Source: Begonia masoniana (Eukaryota; Streptophyta; Magnoliopsida; Cucurbitales; Begoniaceae). Taken from it: a stretch of 64,000 nucleotides of DNA. Shown here piece after piece: positions 48,819 to 60,659 of this stretch. The translations under genes and the position numbers were made by a program. Location of the stretch: assembly GCA_022432975.1 (NCBI GenBank), contig CM039511.1:48308902-48372901 (forward strand), read 5' to 3'. The notes beneath the pieces were generated by a model. It saw only the letters and a list, made by a program, of their open reading frames with translations, was not told the origin of the DNA and made no database searches. Each line of letters begins with the position of its first letter. Position 1 is the first letter of the stretch.

Positions 48819-49389
48819 TAGACATCCAATTGAGGTTTTGTTTATCGTCTTGTGCTTACTTTCTTTTTATTTCAATTTCCTCTTTGTTGTTGATCCATAA
48901 TTTCATATCTTTGTTATTGCTCCCATTGATAGTTTATCAAAAAAAAAAAAGAGAAAAAAGAAAGGAAAAAAAAAAGAAAAAAAAAGGGACAAAAAAAAAG
49001 AGAAAAAAAAGGGGAAAAAAGAATTTTCTTTATTCTGTTATCAAATATTTTTTTTTGTTTCACACTCCGTGGTATCAATCTTATTGTAACCATATTTCTT
49101 CCTTTCCTTCCTTTATTTTGCGCCTCATTGCTTTCATCTTTACTAAGAAATCTATATTTTAAGTGTGTTGGTTTTCATTTGTTTTGCTTTGATATTTACC
49201 TTGCTTAGTTTTCTCAAGAACTTTGAGGAGGAAAGTGAGTGGTAAAAGGCAAGAGTTGGAGAGCTTATTAAAGGGTAAAAGTCGAAATCTATGTGAGTAA
49301 ACACGAGTGCTCGAGAACCATATTTGAGTGTATACACGTGAGGGAGAGGTGAGGTCCTTTTCTTTACACTTTTACACAGATTCTACAGC
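48819..49389 (+). other. Element 4 untranslated leader with purine-rich tract
   Basis: About 570 bp between primer site and gag. Positions about 48,939-49,025 are nearly all A and G (A-runs broken by G). The rest is T-rich and non-coding. The Lys/Arg-rich open stretch 48749-49162 is a product of this tract and not a gene. Confidence 0.8.
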
Positions 49390-50475
49390 ATGTCTGAAAG
49401 AGAAGGTGAAGCAACGCCAATGGATAGCAATTTGGTCATCCAAGCCATGCAGCAACAATTTCAGAGGATGAACGTCCAATTTGAAGAGATTCGAGATCGA
49501 TTGGATCGTAGTGATGAACGAATTAATCAAATTCAACAAGGTGCCATACCCCAAGAAAGACAGCCAACTAGACGACCCTTCTTTACTGCAGTTAATCCCA
49601 TGGGCGAATATGCTGAAGAGTATGAGGATTTTGACGAAGTAGCCTCCATAAGAAGAGAAAGAGATCACAGGCCAAGACAAAGACGTCAATACCGAGAAAG
49701 AAATTTTACCGACAACAACACAGGTGCGATTAAACTCTCTATCCCATCATTTTAAGGTAAAAATGACCCGGACGTTTACATTGAATGGGAACGAAAGGTT
49801 GAACTTGTTTTTGATTGTCATAACTATTCAGAGGAAAATAAAGTTAAACTTGCAGCTGTTTCTTTCACTGATTACGCAATTGCTTGGTGGGACCAAGTGC
49901 TCCTAACCAAACGAAGAAATAGAGAAATTCCAATCGGCAATTGGGAAGACATGAAAGCTGTCATGAGACGAAGGTTTGTTCTTTCACATTATTATAGAGA
50001 TTTACACTTAAAATTGCAAAGCCTTAAACAGGGTTCAAAATCTGTTAAGGAGTACCATAAAGAGATGGAAATATCCATGATTCGTGCCAATGTTGAGGAA
50101 GATCGAGAAGCAACCATGGCTCGATTCATTTGTGGTCTCAATCGTGAAATTGCAAATATCGTAGAATTGCAGCACTACGTGGAACTTGAAGAGGTTGTCC
50201 ACATGGCCATGAAGGTTGAAAGACGGCTCAAAAGAGGAGGAAGATCAACCTCCAAGCACGAAACTTTTACTTCTTTGAGTGGGAAGTCAAAATGGAACTC
50301 TACTATAAAGCAAGAAGAGCAGTCGACTTCCAAGCCAAAAGATGAAAAAGTAATGGCCAAGCAGATTGAAAAAGGTACTAGTTATACCCAACTCAAAGAA
50401 ATCGAGATATTAAGTGTTTTAAATGTCATGGAATTGGTCATATTTCTTCACAATGCCCAAATAAAAGAACTATGA
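49390..50475 (+). pseudogene. Element 4 gag, interrupted
   Basis: Starts at ATG 49390 (MSEREGEA). The N-terminal part has the same MQQQFQRM coiled-coil-like stretch as element 1, followed by an Arg-rich region. A stop at 49753-49755 interrupts at the start of the gag core. The same frame continues with the core (WWDQV, RDLHLKLQSLKQGS, EYHKEMEISM) to about 50,385. There a one-base shift moves the zinc knuckle (CX2CX4HX4C, from about 50,412) into the frame of the protease segment. The product would be the capsid-like protein of the element. Confidence 0.88.
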
Positions 50476-52493
50476 TCTTGTTAAATAATGGAGATATTAT
50501 TTCTGAAGAAGAAAGTGACAATGAAGCTATGCCACCACTTGAAGAAGCTAGTGATACCGAACATGCAGTTGTTGGCCAAGCCTTAGTAGTTCTTCGAACA
50601 CTCCATGTTCAAACTATAGAAGATGATGACCGTCAACAACGTGAAAACATTTTCTATACGCACTGCCATGTTAAAGAAAAGGTTTGTGGTTTAATCATAG
50701 ATGGAGGAAGTTGTGTGAATGTTGCAAGTAAAATAATGGTTGACAGACTTGGATTAAAGACTCTAAAGCACCCTCGACCATATCGTCTCCAATGGCTCAA
50801 TGAAAGTGGAGAAAAGAAGGTAACAAAACAGGTTCTTGTTTCATTTTCAATTGGCAAATATTCAGATGAAGTTCTTTGTGATGTTGTTCCTATGCAAGCA
50901 AGTCATATATTGCTAGGAAGACCATGGCAATTTGACAGACGCACCACCCATGATGGATACAAGAATCGGTACAGCTTTACCAAGGATGGACGAAGTATTA
51001 CTCTAGCTCCGCTACCACCTCATCAAGTTTTCGAAGAGCAATGCCAAATTAAAAAATCTGTCACAGCTAATACAAAACAATGTGAGAGTGAGCATGAGAG
51101 TTCAAAAGAAAGTGAGAGAGAAGAGAGAAAATGTGAGAAGAAGAGGGAAAAGAGTCAGGTCCAACTTGAAAAAGAAAAAAAGGCAGTGAATTTCCTTGCA
51201 ATAGAGAGAGAGATTAAGAGTGTCTTCAAATCAGAAAAAACAATGATGTTGATCTTGTACAAAGAGGCTTATTTCTTAACAACTAATCCTGATAATCCTT
51301 TGCCTACTGTAGCAGTTGTTCTTTTGCAGGAATTTGAAGATGTCTTTTCTGAGAAAACGCCACCAGGATTACCGCCAATAAGAGGCATTGAGCATCGAAT
51401 TGACTTCATTCCAGGAGCTACCATTCCTAATCGACCCGCCTATCGAAGTAATCCAGAAGAAACAAAGGAACTTCAAAGGCAAGTTGAAGAGCTGCTAGCC
51501 AAAGGACATGTTCAAGAAAGCATGAGTCCATGTGCGGTTCCTGTCTTGTTGGTCCCCCAGAAAGATGGAACTTGGAGAATGTGCGTCGATTGCCGAGCAA
51601 TCAATAAAATCACGGTAAAGTATCGACATCCCATACCTCGATTAGATGACATGTTAGATGAATTGCATGGTTCCATTATCCTTTCAAAGATTGATTTAAA
51701 AAGTGGTTATCATCAAATTCGTATGCAAGAAGGTGATGAATGGAAAACCGCTTTCAAAACAAAACATGGTTTGTATGAGTGGCTAGTAATGCCTTTCGGG
51801 TTGACTAATGCACCAAGTACTTTTATGCGTTTAATGAATCATGTTTTGCGTGCTTACATTGGAAAATTTGTTGTTATTTATTTTGATGATATTCTAGTTT
51901 ACAGCAAACACTTGAATGAACATATTGAACACCTGAGATGTGTGCTTAATGTTTTGAAACATGAAAAGTTGTTTGCTAACTCTAAAAAGTGCAGCCTTTG
52001 CAAAGACAAGGTTGAGTTTCTTGGTTTTGTTGTAAGTTCCAAAGGTGTAGAAGTGGATGAAGAGAAAGTTAAGGCTATCAAAGATTGGCCCACGCTCACC
52101 AACATCACTGAAGTTAGAAGTTTCCATGGTTTGGCTGGATTCTATCGAAGGTTTGTTTCAAACTTCAGCACCATTGCTGCTCCATTGACGGAAATTATCA
52201 AGAAAAGTGTTGGGTTCAAATGGGGTGATTCACAAGAAAAAGCTTTCAACACCTTAAAAGAAAAGTTAAGTACTGCTCCTTTACTTCTCTTACCAGATTT
52301 TTCCAAAACCTTTGAAATCGAATGTGATGCTTCCGGTATTGGTATAGGTGCCGTACTCATGCAAGACAAGAGACCTATTGCCTATTTCAGTGAGAAACTT
52401 AATGGAGCTGCTTTGAATTACTCCACCTATGACAAAAGAACTTTATGCATTGGTGAGAGCTCTGGAAACTTGGCAACATTACTTGTGGTCTAA
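50403..52493 (+). pseudogene. Element 4 zinc knuckle, protease, RT and RNase H start
   Basis: The longest intact stretch in the window. The frame is open from the zinc knuckle at 50403. Counting from the first ATG at 50472 (673 codons): protease IIDGGS with Asp77 and LLGRPW near 147; a Lys/Glu/Ser-rich linker at 190-250; RT from GLPPIRGIEH (about 299) with active-site Asp407 and YFDD at 470-473; FHGLAGFYRRF; then RNase H ECDASGIGIGAVL. A one-base shift in an A-run near 52,433 ends the frame in RNase H. All catalytic residues of protease and RT are present. The Met at 50472 is probably not a natural start, since in this lineage gag and pol share one frame. Confidence 0.92.
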
Positions 52494-52914
52494 GGAATTT
52501 GTCATTCATACCGACCATGAATCATTGAAGCACTTAAAAGGTCAAGGTAAGTTGAATCGAAGACATGCTCGCGGGATTGAATTTATTGAAATGTTTCCAT
52601 ATACCATCCAATACAAACAAGGTGAAGACAATATTGTAGCTGATACTTTATCTCGAAGGTATGTTCTTCTTTCTACCCTTTCCAATAAATTTTTGGGTTT
52701 TGAGCACATCAAAGAATTATATCCAAAAGATCCTGATTTTTCAACTTGGTTTGAAGCCACAGAAACAAAACCTTTTGAAAAATTTTACAAACAAGAAGGA
52801 TATTTGTTTCGAGAAAATAGACTTTGCATTCCACAATGTTCTTTGGGTGAATTGCTTGTTCGAGAGTCACATGGGGGGGGGGGGGGGGTCTTATGGGACA
52901 TTTTGGGATCTTAA
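52429..52914 (+). pseudogene. Element 4 pol: RNase H end and start of integrase
   Basis: A 161-codon segment in the frame after the A-run shift. It shows [28 protein letters not shown] and VADTLSRR of RNase H, then the connection to integrase up to ESHGGG. The frame is lost in a run of 16 G at about 52,873-52,888 and a further one-base shift near 52,905, so the integrase zinc-binding region is scrambled. Confidence 0.87.
52873..52888 (+). repeat. G16 homopolymer inside integrase
   Basis: Sixteen consecutive G where elements 1 and 3 have a mixed GGA/GGT/GGN glycine run. This disrupts the frame. It could be slippage in the element or an assembly error. Confidence 0.85.
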
Positions 52915-54154
52915 GACCTTAGAAATTTTGAAAGAACATTTCTTTTGGCCACATATGAAGAGGGATGTAGAGAGGATCTGCAATAGATGCATAACTTGTA
53001 GAAAAGCCAAATCTAGAGTAAAACCTCATGTATTGTACCAAGCTTTACCTGTTCCTTTTCATCCTTGGATTGATGTTTCTATGGATTTTGTGTTAGGGTT
53101 ACCAAGAATTAAGAATGGGAAAGATTTAATTTTTGTTGTGGTGGATAGATTTTCAAAAATGGCACATTTTATCCCATGTAATAAAACAGATGATGCCACT
53201 CATATAGCTCAGTTATTCTTTAAAGAAGTAGTTCGTCTTCATGGTGTTCCAAAAACAATAGTGAGTGATCGAGACGCTAAGTTTCTTAGCCATTTTTGGC
53301 GAGTTCTGTGGGGTAAGTTAGGGACAACTTTGCTATTTTCTACTACTTGTCACCCACAAACCGATGGACAAACTGAGGTAGTAAACAGGACCTTGGGAAC
53401 TCTTTTATGAGCAGTAATAAAGAACCATTTAAAATCATGGGAAGATTGTATTCCTTTTATTGAGTTTGCTTATAATAGAACAATGCATTCTTCTACTTCT
53501 TATTCTCCTTTTGAAATTGTTTATGGTTTTAATCCGTTAACTCCATTGGATTTACTTCCATTGCCTATTAATGAGACCATTAGCCAAGATGGGAAGAAGA
53601 AGGCAGAATTGGTAAAGAAACTTCATGAAGACGCACGTCAGCATATCATCAAACGGAATGAGCAAGCTGCTGCCCATGCAAACAAAGGAAGAAAGCACAT
53701 CACTTTTCAACAAGGAGATTTGGTTTGGGTTCATTTTCGTAAAGAACGTTTTCCCCAACAAAGAAAGTGTAAACTCAATCCTCGCGGAGATGGACCATTC
53801 CAAGTTTTGGAAAAGATTAATGATAATGCTTATATCATTGATCTACCAGCTGATTATCAAGTGAGTGCTACTTTTAATGTAACTGACCTCTCTCCTTTCT
53901 ATGTAGGTCCAGATTCGAGGACGAATCCTTTTCAAGAGAGGGAGAATGATGTGGGCAAGGATGGCATTGAAGAAGAATTGGGCCAAGAAAAATACTTAAT
54001 GGAATTAAAAATACCAAATGGACCTATCACTAGAGCTCGGGCCAAGAAGCTTCAAGAAGAAGTCCAAAATAACTTATTTCAAGAACCAAGACCATTGGAA
54101 GAAATGGGCTTTAAAGTTATTAATGTGTTACAAATACAAATGGAGTTTGATTAG
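52912..54154 (+). pseudogene. Element 4 pol: integrase core and LTR-encoded tail
   Basis: One frame with a single stop at 53408-53410. It contains [12 protein letters not shown], the CX2C pair ([12 protein letters not shown]), the catalytic Asp of [11 protein letters not shown], the Asp of VSDRDAKF and the Glu of [11 protein letters not shown]. After the stop come [20 protein letters not shown] and [16 protein letters not shown]. After the polypurine tract (coding QEREND) the last 69 residues lie in the 3' LTR, including GPITRARAKKLQ. The stop falls after the catalytic Glu, so it would remove the C-terminal DNA-binding domain and tail. Confidence 0.9.
53934..53946 (+). other. Polypurine tract, element 4
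   Basis: AAGAGAGGGAGAA immediately before the 3' LTR start TGATGTGGGC, inside the pol frame. Confidence 0.93.
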
Positions 54155-54678
54155 GCCCAAATAATCACCAATTCAGCAAAGAAGGCTCTAGAAGGAGTAA
54201 TTTCGAACTGACCTCCACTAGGCATTTAATATTGTCATAGAGAAGGCCAAAGACTGTTTGATGGTTTCCAAAGAAGGCTGAACCTAGTCCATATTAGTAG
54301 CAAAGTTCTTTCTTATGTTTTCAAGGCTATTTAATGTCTATTCTAGACTATTCTTGTAAGCCTATAAATACTTGGGAGTTCTTCATTGTAAGACACTAGA
54401 ATGAGATTTATCTTGTGAGAATTTCCTCCAAAGTGTTCTTCTGTAGAACTTGCGGAAATTTCAAGTGGAACCACTTGATTTCCAACCCTTATAATATTGG
54501 TTTCTTGCCCTTCCATAGCAACGGGGTCAATATTCCTTTCTTGATACTATTGGTTTCTGGTTGTCATATAACCACGGGGTCATTACTCCTAAACTTTGAA
54601 ACTACTATTGGGCGATCCTGAAGTTGATTCCATCTATTGACGTTGGGTCTCACAACAAGTTTGTTGAGGTTTGCATCA
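53947..54678 (+). repeat. Element 4, 3' LTR
   Basis: 732 bp, TGATGTGGGC...TTTGCATCA, with intact TG/CA ends. It codes for the pol tail up to the stop at 54152-54154. The remainder is non-coding. TATAAATA is at 54363-54370. Confidence 0.95.
54363..54370 (+). promoter_or_regulatory. TATA-like box, element 4 3' LTR
   Basis: TATAAATA, at the position equivalent to the 5' LTR box. It could drive readout into the adjoining satellite, but nothing in the sequence shows that it does. Confidence 0.5.
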
Positions 54679-54683
54679 TCATT
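54679..54683. other. Target-site duplication, element 4 right copy
   Basis: TCATT following the 3' LTR, identical to 48062-48066. Confidence 0.93.
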
Positions 54684-57600
54684 TGCTTGATACGTTCAAC
54701 TCTTTTGGAACAAATCGATTGAAGTGAAGTTTCTAATGCGTCATCAAGCGCATTACTGAGTCTTAATTTCGAGTCCATTAACGTTGTTGGGTCCTCAATA
54801 CACGTCGTTCTCATCACTTGAAGTTAAAACCTTGAAAGTGAAATGGATAACTTAGGTTCTAACCACAAGTCACGTAACACTCAACCTCATTTGCTTGATA
54901 CGTTCGACTCTTTTGTAACAAATCGATTGAAGTGAAGTTTCTAACTTTTCATCAAGCGCAATACTAAGTCTTAGTTTCGCGTCCAAGAAGGTTGTTGGGT
55001 CCTCGATACACGTCGTTCTCATCACTTCAAGTTAAAAACTTGAATGTGAAATAGATAACTTAGATTCTCACCACAAGTCATGTAACACTCAACCTCATTT
55101 GCTTGATACGTTCAACTATTTTGGAACAAATCGATTGAAGTGAAGTTTCTAATGCTTCATCAAGCGCATTACTAAGTTTTAGTTTCGCGTCCATGAAGGT
55201 TGTTGGGTCCTCAATACAAGTCGTTTTCATCACTTCAAGTTAAAACCTTGAAAGTTAAATGGATAACTTAGGATCTAACCACAAGTCATGTAACACTCAA
55301 CCTCATTTGCTTGATACGTTCGACTGTTTTGTAACAAATCGATTGAAGTGAAGTTTCTAATGCTTCATCAAGCGCATTACTAAGTCTTAGGTTCGCGTCC
55401 ATGAAGGTTGTTGCGTCCTCAATACACGTCGTTCTCATCACTTCAAGATAAAACCTTGAATGTGAAATGGATAACTTAGGTTCTAACCACAAGTCATGTA
55501 ACACTCAACCTCATTTGCTTGATACGTTCGACTGTTTCGTAACAAATCGATTGAAGTGAAATTTCTAATGCTTCATCAAGCGCATTACTAAGTCTTAGGT
55601 TCGCTTCCATGAAGGTTGTTGAGTTCTCAATACACGTCGTTCTCATCACTTCAAGTTAAAACATTGAATGTGAAATGGATAACTTAAGTTCTAACCACAA
55701 GTCATGTAACACTCAACCTCATTTGCTTGATACGTTCAACTCTTTTGGAACAAATCGATTGAAGTGAAGTTTTTAATGCGTCATCAAGCGCATTACTGAG
55801 TCTTAGTTTTGAGTCCATGAAGGTTGTTGGGTCCTCAATACACGTCGTTCTCATCACTTCAAGTTAAAACCTTGAAAGTGAAATCGATAACTTAGGTTCT
55901 AACCACAAGTCATGTAACACTCAACCTCATTTGCTTGATACGTTCAACTCTTTTGGAACAAATCGATTGAAGTGAAGTTTCTAATGCTTCATCAAGTGCA
56001 TCACTAAGTCTTAGTTTCGCATCCAAGAAGGTTGTTGGGTCCTCAATACACGTCGTTCTCATCATTTCAAGTTAAAACCTTGAATGTGAAATGGATAACT
56101 TAGGTTCTAACCACAAGTCTTGTAACACTCAACCTCATTTGCTTGATACGTTCAACTCTTTTGGAACAAATCGATTGAAGTGAAGTTTCTAATGCTTCAT
56201 CAAGCGCATTACTAAGCCTTAGTTTCGCGTCCAAGAAGGTTGTTGGGTCCTCGATACATGTCGTTCTCATCACTTCAAGTTAAAACCTTGAATGTTAAAT
56301 GGATAACTTAGGTTCTAACAACAAGTCATGTAACACTCAACCTCATTTGCTTGATACGTTCAACTCTTTTGGAACAAATCGATTGAAGAGAAGTTTCTAA
56401 TGCTTCATCAAGCGCATTACTAAGTCTTAGTTTCGGGTCCATAAAGGTTGTTGGATCCTCAATACACGTCGTTCTCATCACTTCAAGTTAAAACCTTGAA
56501 TGTGAATTGGATAACTTAGGTTCTAACCACAAGTCATGTAACACTCAACCTCATTTGCTTGATACGTTCGACTCTTTTGTAACAAATCGATTGAAGTGAT
56601 GTTTCTAATGCTTCAACTAGCGCATTACTAAGTCTTAGTTTCGCGTCCAAGAAGGTTGTTGGGTCCTCAATACACGTCGTTCTCATCACTTGAAGTTAAA
56701 ACCTTGAATGTGAAATGGATAACTTAGGTTCTAACCTCAAGTCATTTAACACTCAACCTCATTTGCTTGATACGTTCAACTTTTTGGAACAAATCGATTG
56801 AAGTGAAGTTTCTAATGATTCATCATGCGCATTACTAAGTTTTAGTTTCGCGTCCAAGAAGGTTGTTGGGTCCTCAATACACGTCGTTCTCATCACTTCA
56901 AGTTAAAACCTTGAATGTGAAATGGATAACTTAGCTTCTAACAACATGGCATGTAACACTCAACCTCATTTGCTTGATACGTTCAACTCATTTGGAACAA
57001 ATCGATTGAAGTGAAGTTTCTAATGCTTTATCAAGCGCATTGCTGAGTCTTAGTTTCACATCCAAGAAGGTTGTTGGGTCCTCAATACACGTCGTTCTCA
57101 TCACATCAAGTTAAAACCTTGAAAGTGAAATGGATAACTTAGGTTCTAACCACAAGTCATGTAACACTCAACCTCATTTGCTTGATACGTTCAACTCTTT
57201 TGGAACAAATCGATTGAAGTGAAGTTTCTAATGCTTCATCAAGCGCATTACTAAGTCTTAGTTTCTCGTCCAAGAAGGTTGTTAGGTCCTCAATACACGT
57301 CGTTCTCATCATTTCAAGTTAAAACCTTGAATGTGAAATGGATAACTTAGGTTCTAACCACAAGTCATGTAACACTCAACCTCATTTGCTTGATACGTTA
57401 AACACTTTTGGAACAAATCGATTGAAGTAAAGTTTCTAATGCTTCATCAAGCGCATTACAAAGTTTTAGTTTCGCGTCCAAGAAGGTTGTTGGGTCCTCA
57501 ATACAAGTCGTTCTCATCACTTCAAGTTAAAAACCTTGAATATGTAATAGATAACTTAGGTTCTAACCACAAGTCATGTAACACTCAAACTCATTTGCTT

Positions 57601-60600
57601 GATACGTTCAACTCTTTTGGAACAAATCGATTGAAGTGAAGTTTCTAATGCTTCATCAAGCGCATTACTAAGTCTTAGTTTCGCCTCCATGAAGGTTGTT
57701 GGCTCTCAATACACGTCGTTCTCATCACTTCAAGTTAAAACCTTGAAAGTGAAATCGATAATTTAGGTTCTAACCACAAGTCATGTAACACCCAACCTCA
57801 TTTGCTTGATACGTTCAACTCTTTGGAACAAATCGATTGAAGTGAAGTTTCTAATTGCTTCATCAATCGCATTACTAAGTCTTAGTTTCGCGTCCATGAA
57901 GGTTGTTGTGTCCTCAATACACGTCGTTCTCATCACTTCATGTTAAAACCTTGAAAGTGAAATCGATAACTTAGGTTCTAACCGCAAGTCATGTAACACT
58001 CAACCTCATTTGCTTGATACGTTCAACTCTTTTGGAACAAATCGATTGAAGTGAAGTTTCTATTGCTTCATCAAGCGCATTACTAAGTCTTAGTTTCGCG
58101 TCCAAGAAGGTTGTTAGGTCCTCAATACACGTCGTTCTCATCACTTCAAGTTAAAACCTTGAATGTGAAATCGATAATTTAGGTTCTAACCACAAGTCAT
58201 GTAACACCCAACCTCATTTGCTTGATACGTTCAACTCTTTTGGAACAAATCGATTGAAGTGAAGTTTCTAATGCTTCATCAAGCGCATTACTAAGTCTTA
58301 GTTCGCGTCCATGAAGGTTGTTGTGTCCTCAATACACGTGTTCTCATCACTTCATGTTAAAACCTTGAATGTGAAATAGATAACTTAGGTTCTAACCAGC
58401 AAGTCATGTAACACTCAACCTCATTTGCTTGATACGTTCAACTCTTTTGGAACAAATCGATTGAAGTGAAGTTTCTAATGCTTCATCAAGCGCATTACTA
58501 AGTCTTAGTTCGCCGTCCAGAAGGTTGTTAGGCTCCTCATACACGTCGTTCTCATCACTTCAAGTTAAAACCTTGAATGTGAAATCGATAATTAGATTCT
58601 AACCACAAGTCATGTAACACTCAACCTCATTTGCTTGATACGTTCAACTCTTTTGGAACAAATCGATTGAAGTGAAGTTTCTAATTGCTTCATCAAGCGC
58701 ATTACTAAGTCTTAGTTCGCGTCCATGAAGGTTGTTGCGTCCTCAATACACGTCGTTCTCATCACTTCAAGTTAAAACCTTGAATGTGAAATAGATAACT
58801 TAGGTTCTAAACCACAAGTCATGTAACACTCAACCTCATTTGCTTGATACGTTCAACTCTTTTGGAACAAATCGATTGAAGTGAAGTTTCTAATGCTTCA
58901 TCAAGCGCATTACTAAGTCTTAGTTTCGCGTCCAAGAAGGTTGTTGGCTCCTCAATACACGTCGTTCTCATCACTTCAAGTTAAAACCTTGAAGTGAAAT
59001 CGATAACTTAGGTTCTAACCACAAGTCATGTAACACTCAACCTCATTTGCTTGATACGTTCAACTCTTTTGGAACAAATCGATTGAAGTGAAGTTTCTAA
59101 TGCTTCATCAAGCGCATTACTAAGTCTTAGTTTCGCGTCATGAAGGTTGTTAGGGTCCTCAATACCGTCGTTCTCATCACTTCAGTTAAAACCTTGAATG
59201 TGAAATGGATAACTTAGGTTCTAACCACAAGTCATGTAACACTCAACCTCATTTGCTTGATACGTTCAACTCTTTTGGAACAAATCGATTGAAGTGAAAG
59301 TTTCTAATGCTTCATCAAGCGCATTACTAAGTCTTAGTTTCGCGTCCAAGAGGTTGTTGGGTCCTCAATACACGTCGTTCTCATCACTTCAAGTTAAAAC
59401 CTTGAAATGTGAAATGGATAACTTAGGTTCTAACCACAAGTCATGTAACACTCAACCTCATTTGCTTAATACGTTCAACTCTTTTGGAACAAAAAGATTG
59501 AAGTGAAGGTTCTAATGCTTCATCAAGCGCATTACTAAGTCTTAGTTTCGCGTCCATGAAGGTTGTTGGGTCCTCAATACACGTCGTTCTCATCCTTCAG
59601 TTAAAACCTTGAAAGTGAAATAGGATAACTTAGGTTCTAAACCACAAGTCATGTAACACTCAACCTCATTTGCTTGATACGTTCAACTCTTTTGGAACAA
59701 ATCGATTGAAGTGAAATTTCTAATGCTTCATCAAGCGCATTGCTGAGTCTTAGTTTCGCGTCCAAGAAGGTTGTTGGGTCCTCAATACACGTCGTTCTCA
59801 TCTTTTGAATTTAAAATCTTGAAAGTGAAATGGATAACTTAGGTTCTAACCACAAGTCATGTAACACTCAACCTCATTTGCTTGATACGTTCAACTCTTT
59901 TGGAACAAATCGATTGAAGTGAGGTTTCTAATGCTTCATCAAGCGCATTACTAAGTCTTATTTTCGCGTCCAAGAAGGTTGTTGGGTCCTCAATACACGT
60001 CGTTCTCATCCCTTCAAGTTAAAACCTTGAAAGTGAAATGGATAACTTAGGTTCTAACCACAAGTCATGTAACACTCAACCTCATTTGCTTGATACGTTC
60101 AACTCTTTTGGAACAAATCGATTGAAGTGAAGTTTCTAATGCTTCATCAAGCGCATTACTAAGTCTTAGTTTCGCGTCCAAGAAGGTTGTTGGGTCCTCA
60201 ATACACGTCGTTCTCATCCCTTCAAGTTAAAACCTTGAAAGTGAAATGGATAACTTAGGTTCTAACCACAAGTCATGTAACACTCAACCTCATTTGCTTG
60301 ATACGTTCAACTCTTTTGGAACAAATCGATTGAAGTGAGGTTTCTAATGCTTCATCAAGCGCATTACTAAGTCTTAGTTTCGCATCCAAGAAGGTTGTTG
60401 GGTCCTCAATACACGTCGTTCTCATCACTTCATGTTAAAACCTTGAAAGTGAAATCGATAACTTAGGTTCTAACCACAAGTCATGTAACACTCAACCTCA
60501 TTTGCTTGATACGTTCAACTCTTTTGGAACAAATCGATTGAAGTGAAGTTTCTAATGCTTCATCAAGCGTATTACTAAGTCTTAGTTTCGCGTCCATGAA

Positions 60601-60659
60601 GGTTGTTGCGTCCTCAATACACGTCGTTCTCATCACTTCAAGTTAAAACCTTGAAAGTG

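Larger units (their letters stand above)
48067..54678 (+). mobile_element. Element 4: complete Ty3/gypsy LTR retrotransposon (CRM-like)
   Basis: A 6,612-bp plus-strand element with two LTRs (737 and 732 bp), target duplication TCATT, primer binding site, purine-rich leader, gag-pol and polypurine tract. The LTRs differ by roughly 25 substitutions and two short indels (hand count, about 96-97% identity), so it is probably a little older than element 1. The coding frame is broken by two stops and several one-base shifts. The 5' LTR starts TAATG where the 3' LTR starts TGATG. Removing the element joins CCTCATT to TGCTTGATACG, an ordinary monomer, so this is one clean insertion into a pre-existing array. 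Confidence 0.95.

Noticed and set aside
48749..49162. 137-codon Lys/Arg-rich open stretch
   Set aside because: It arises from the purine-rich tract in the leader. It lies across the LTR end and primer site and has no homologue in the other elements.
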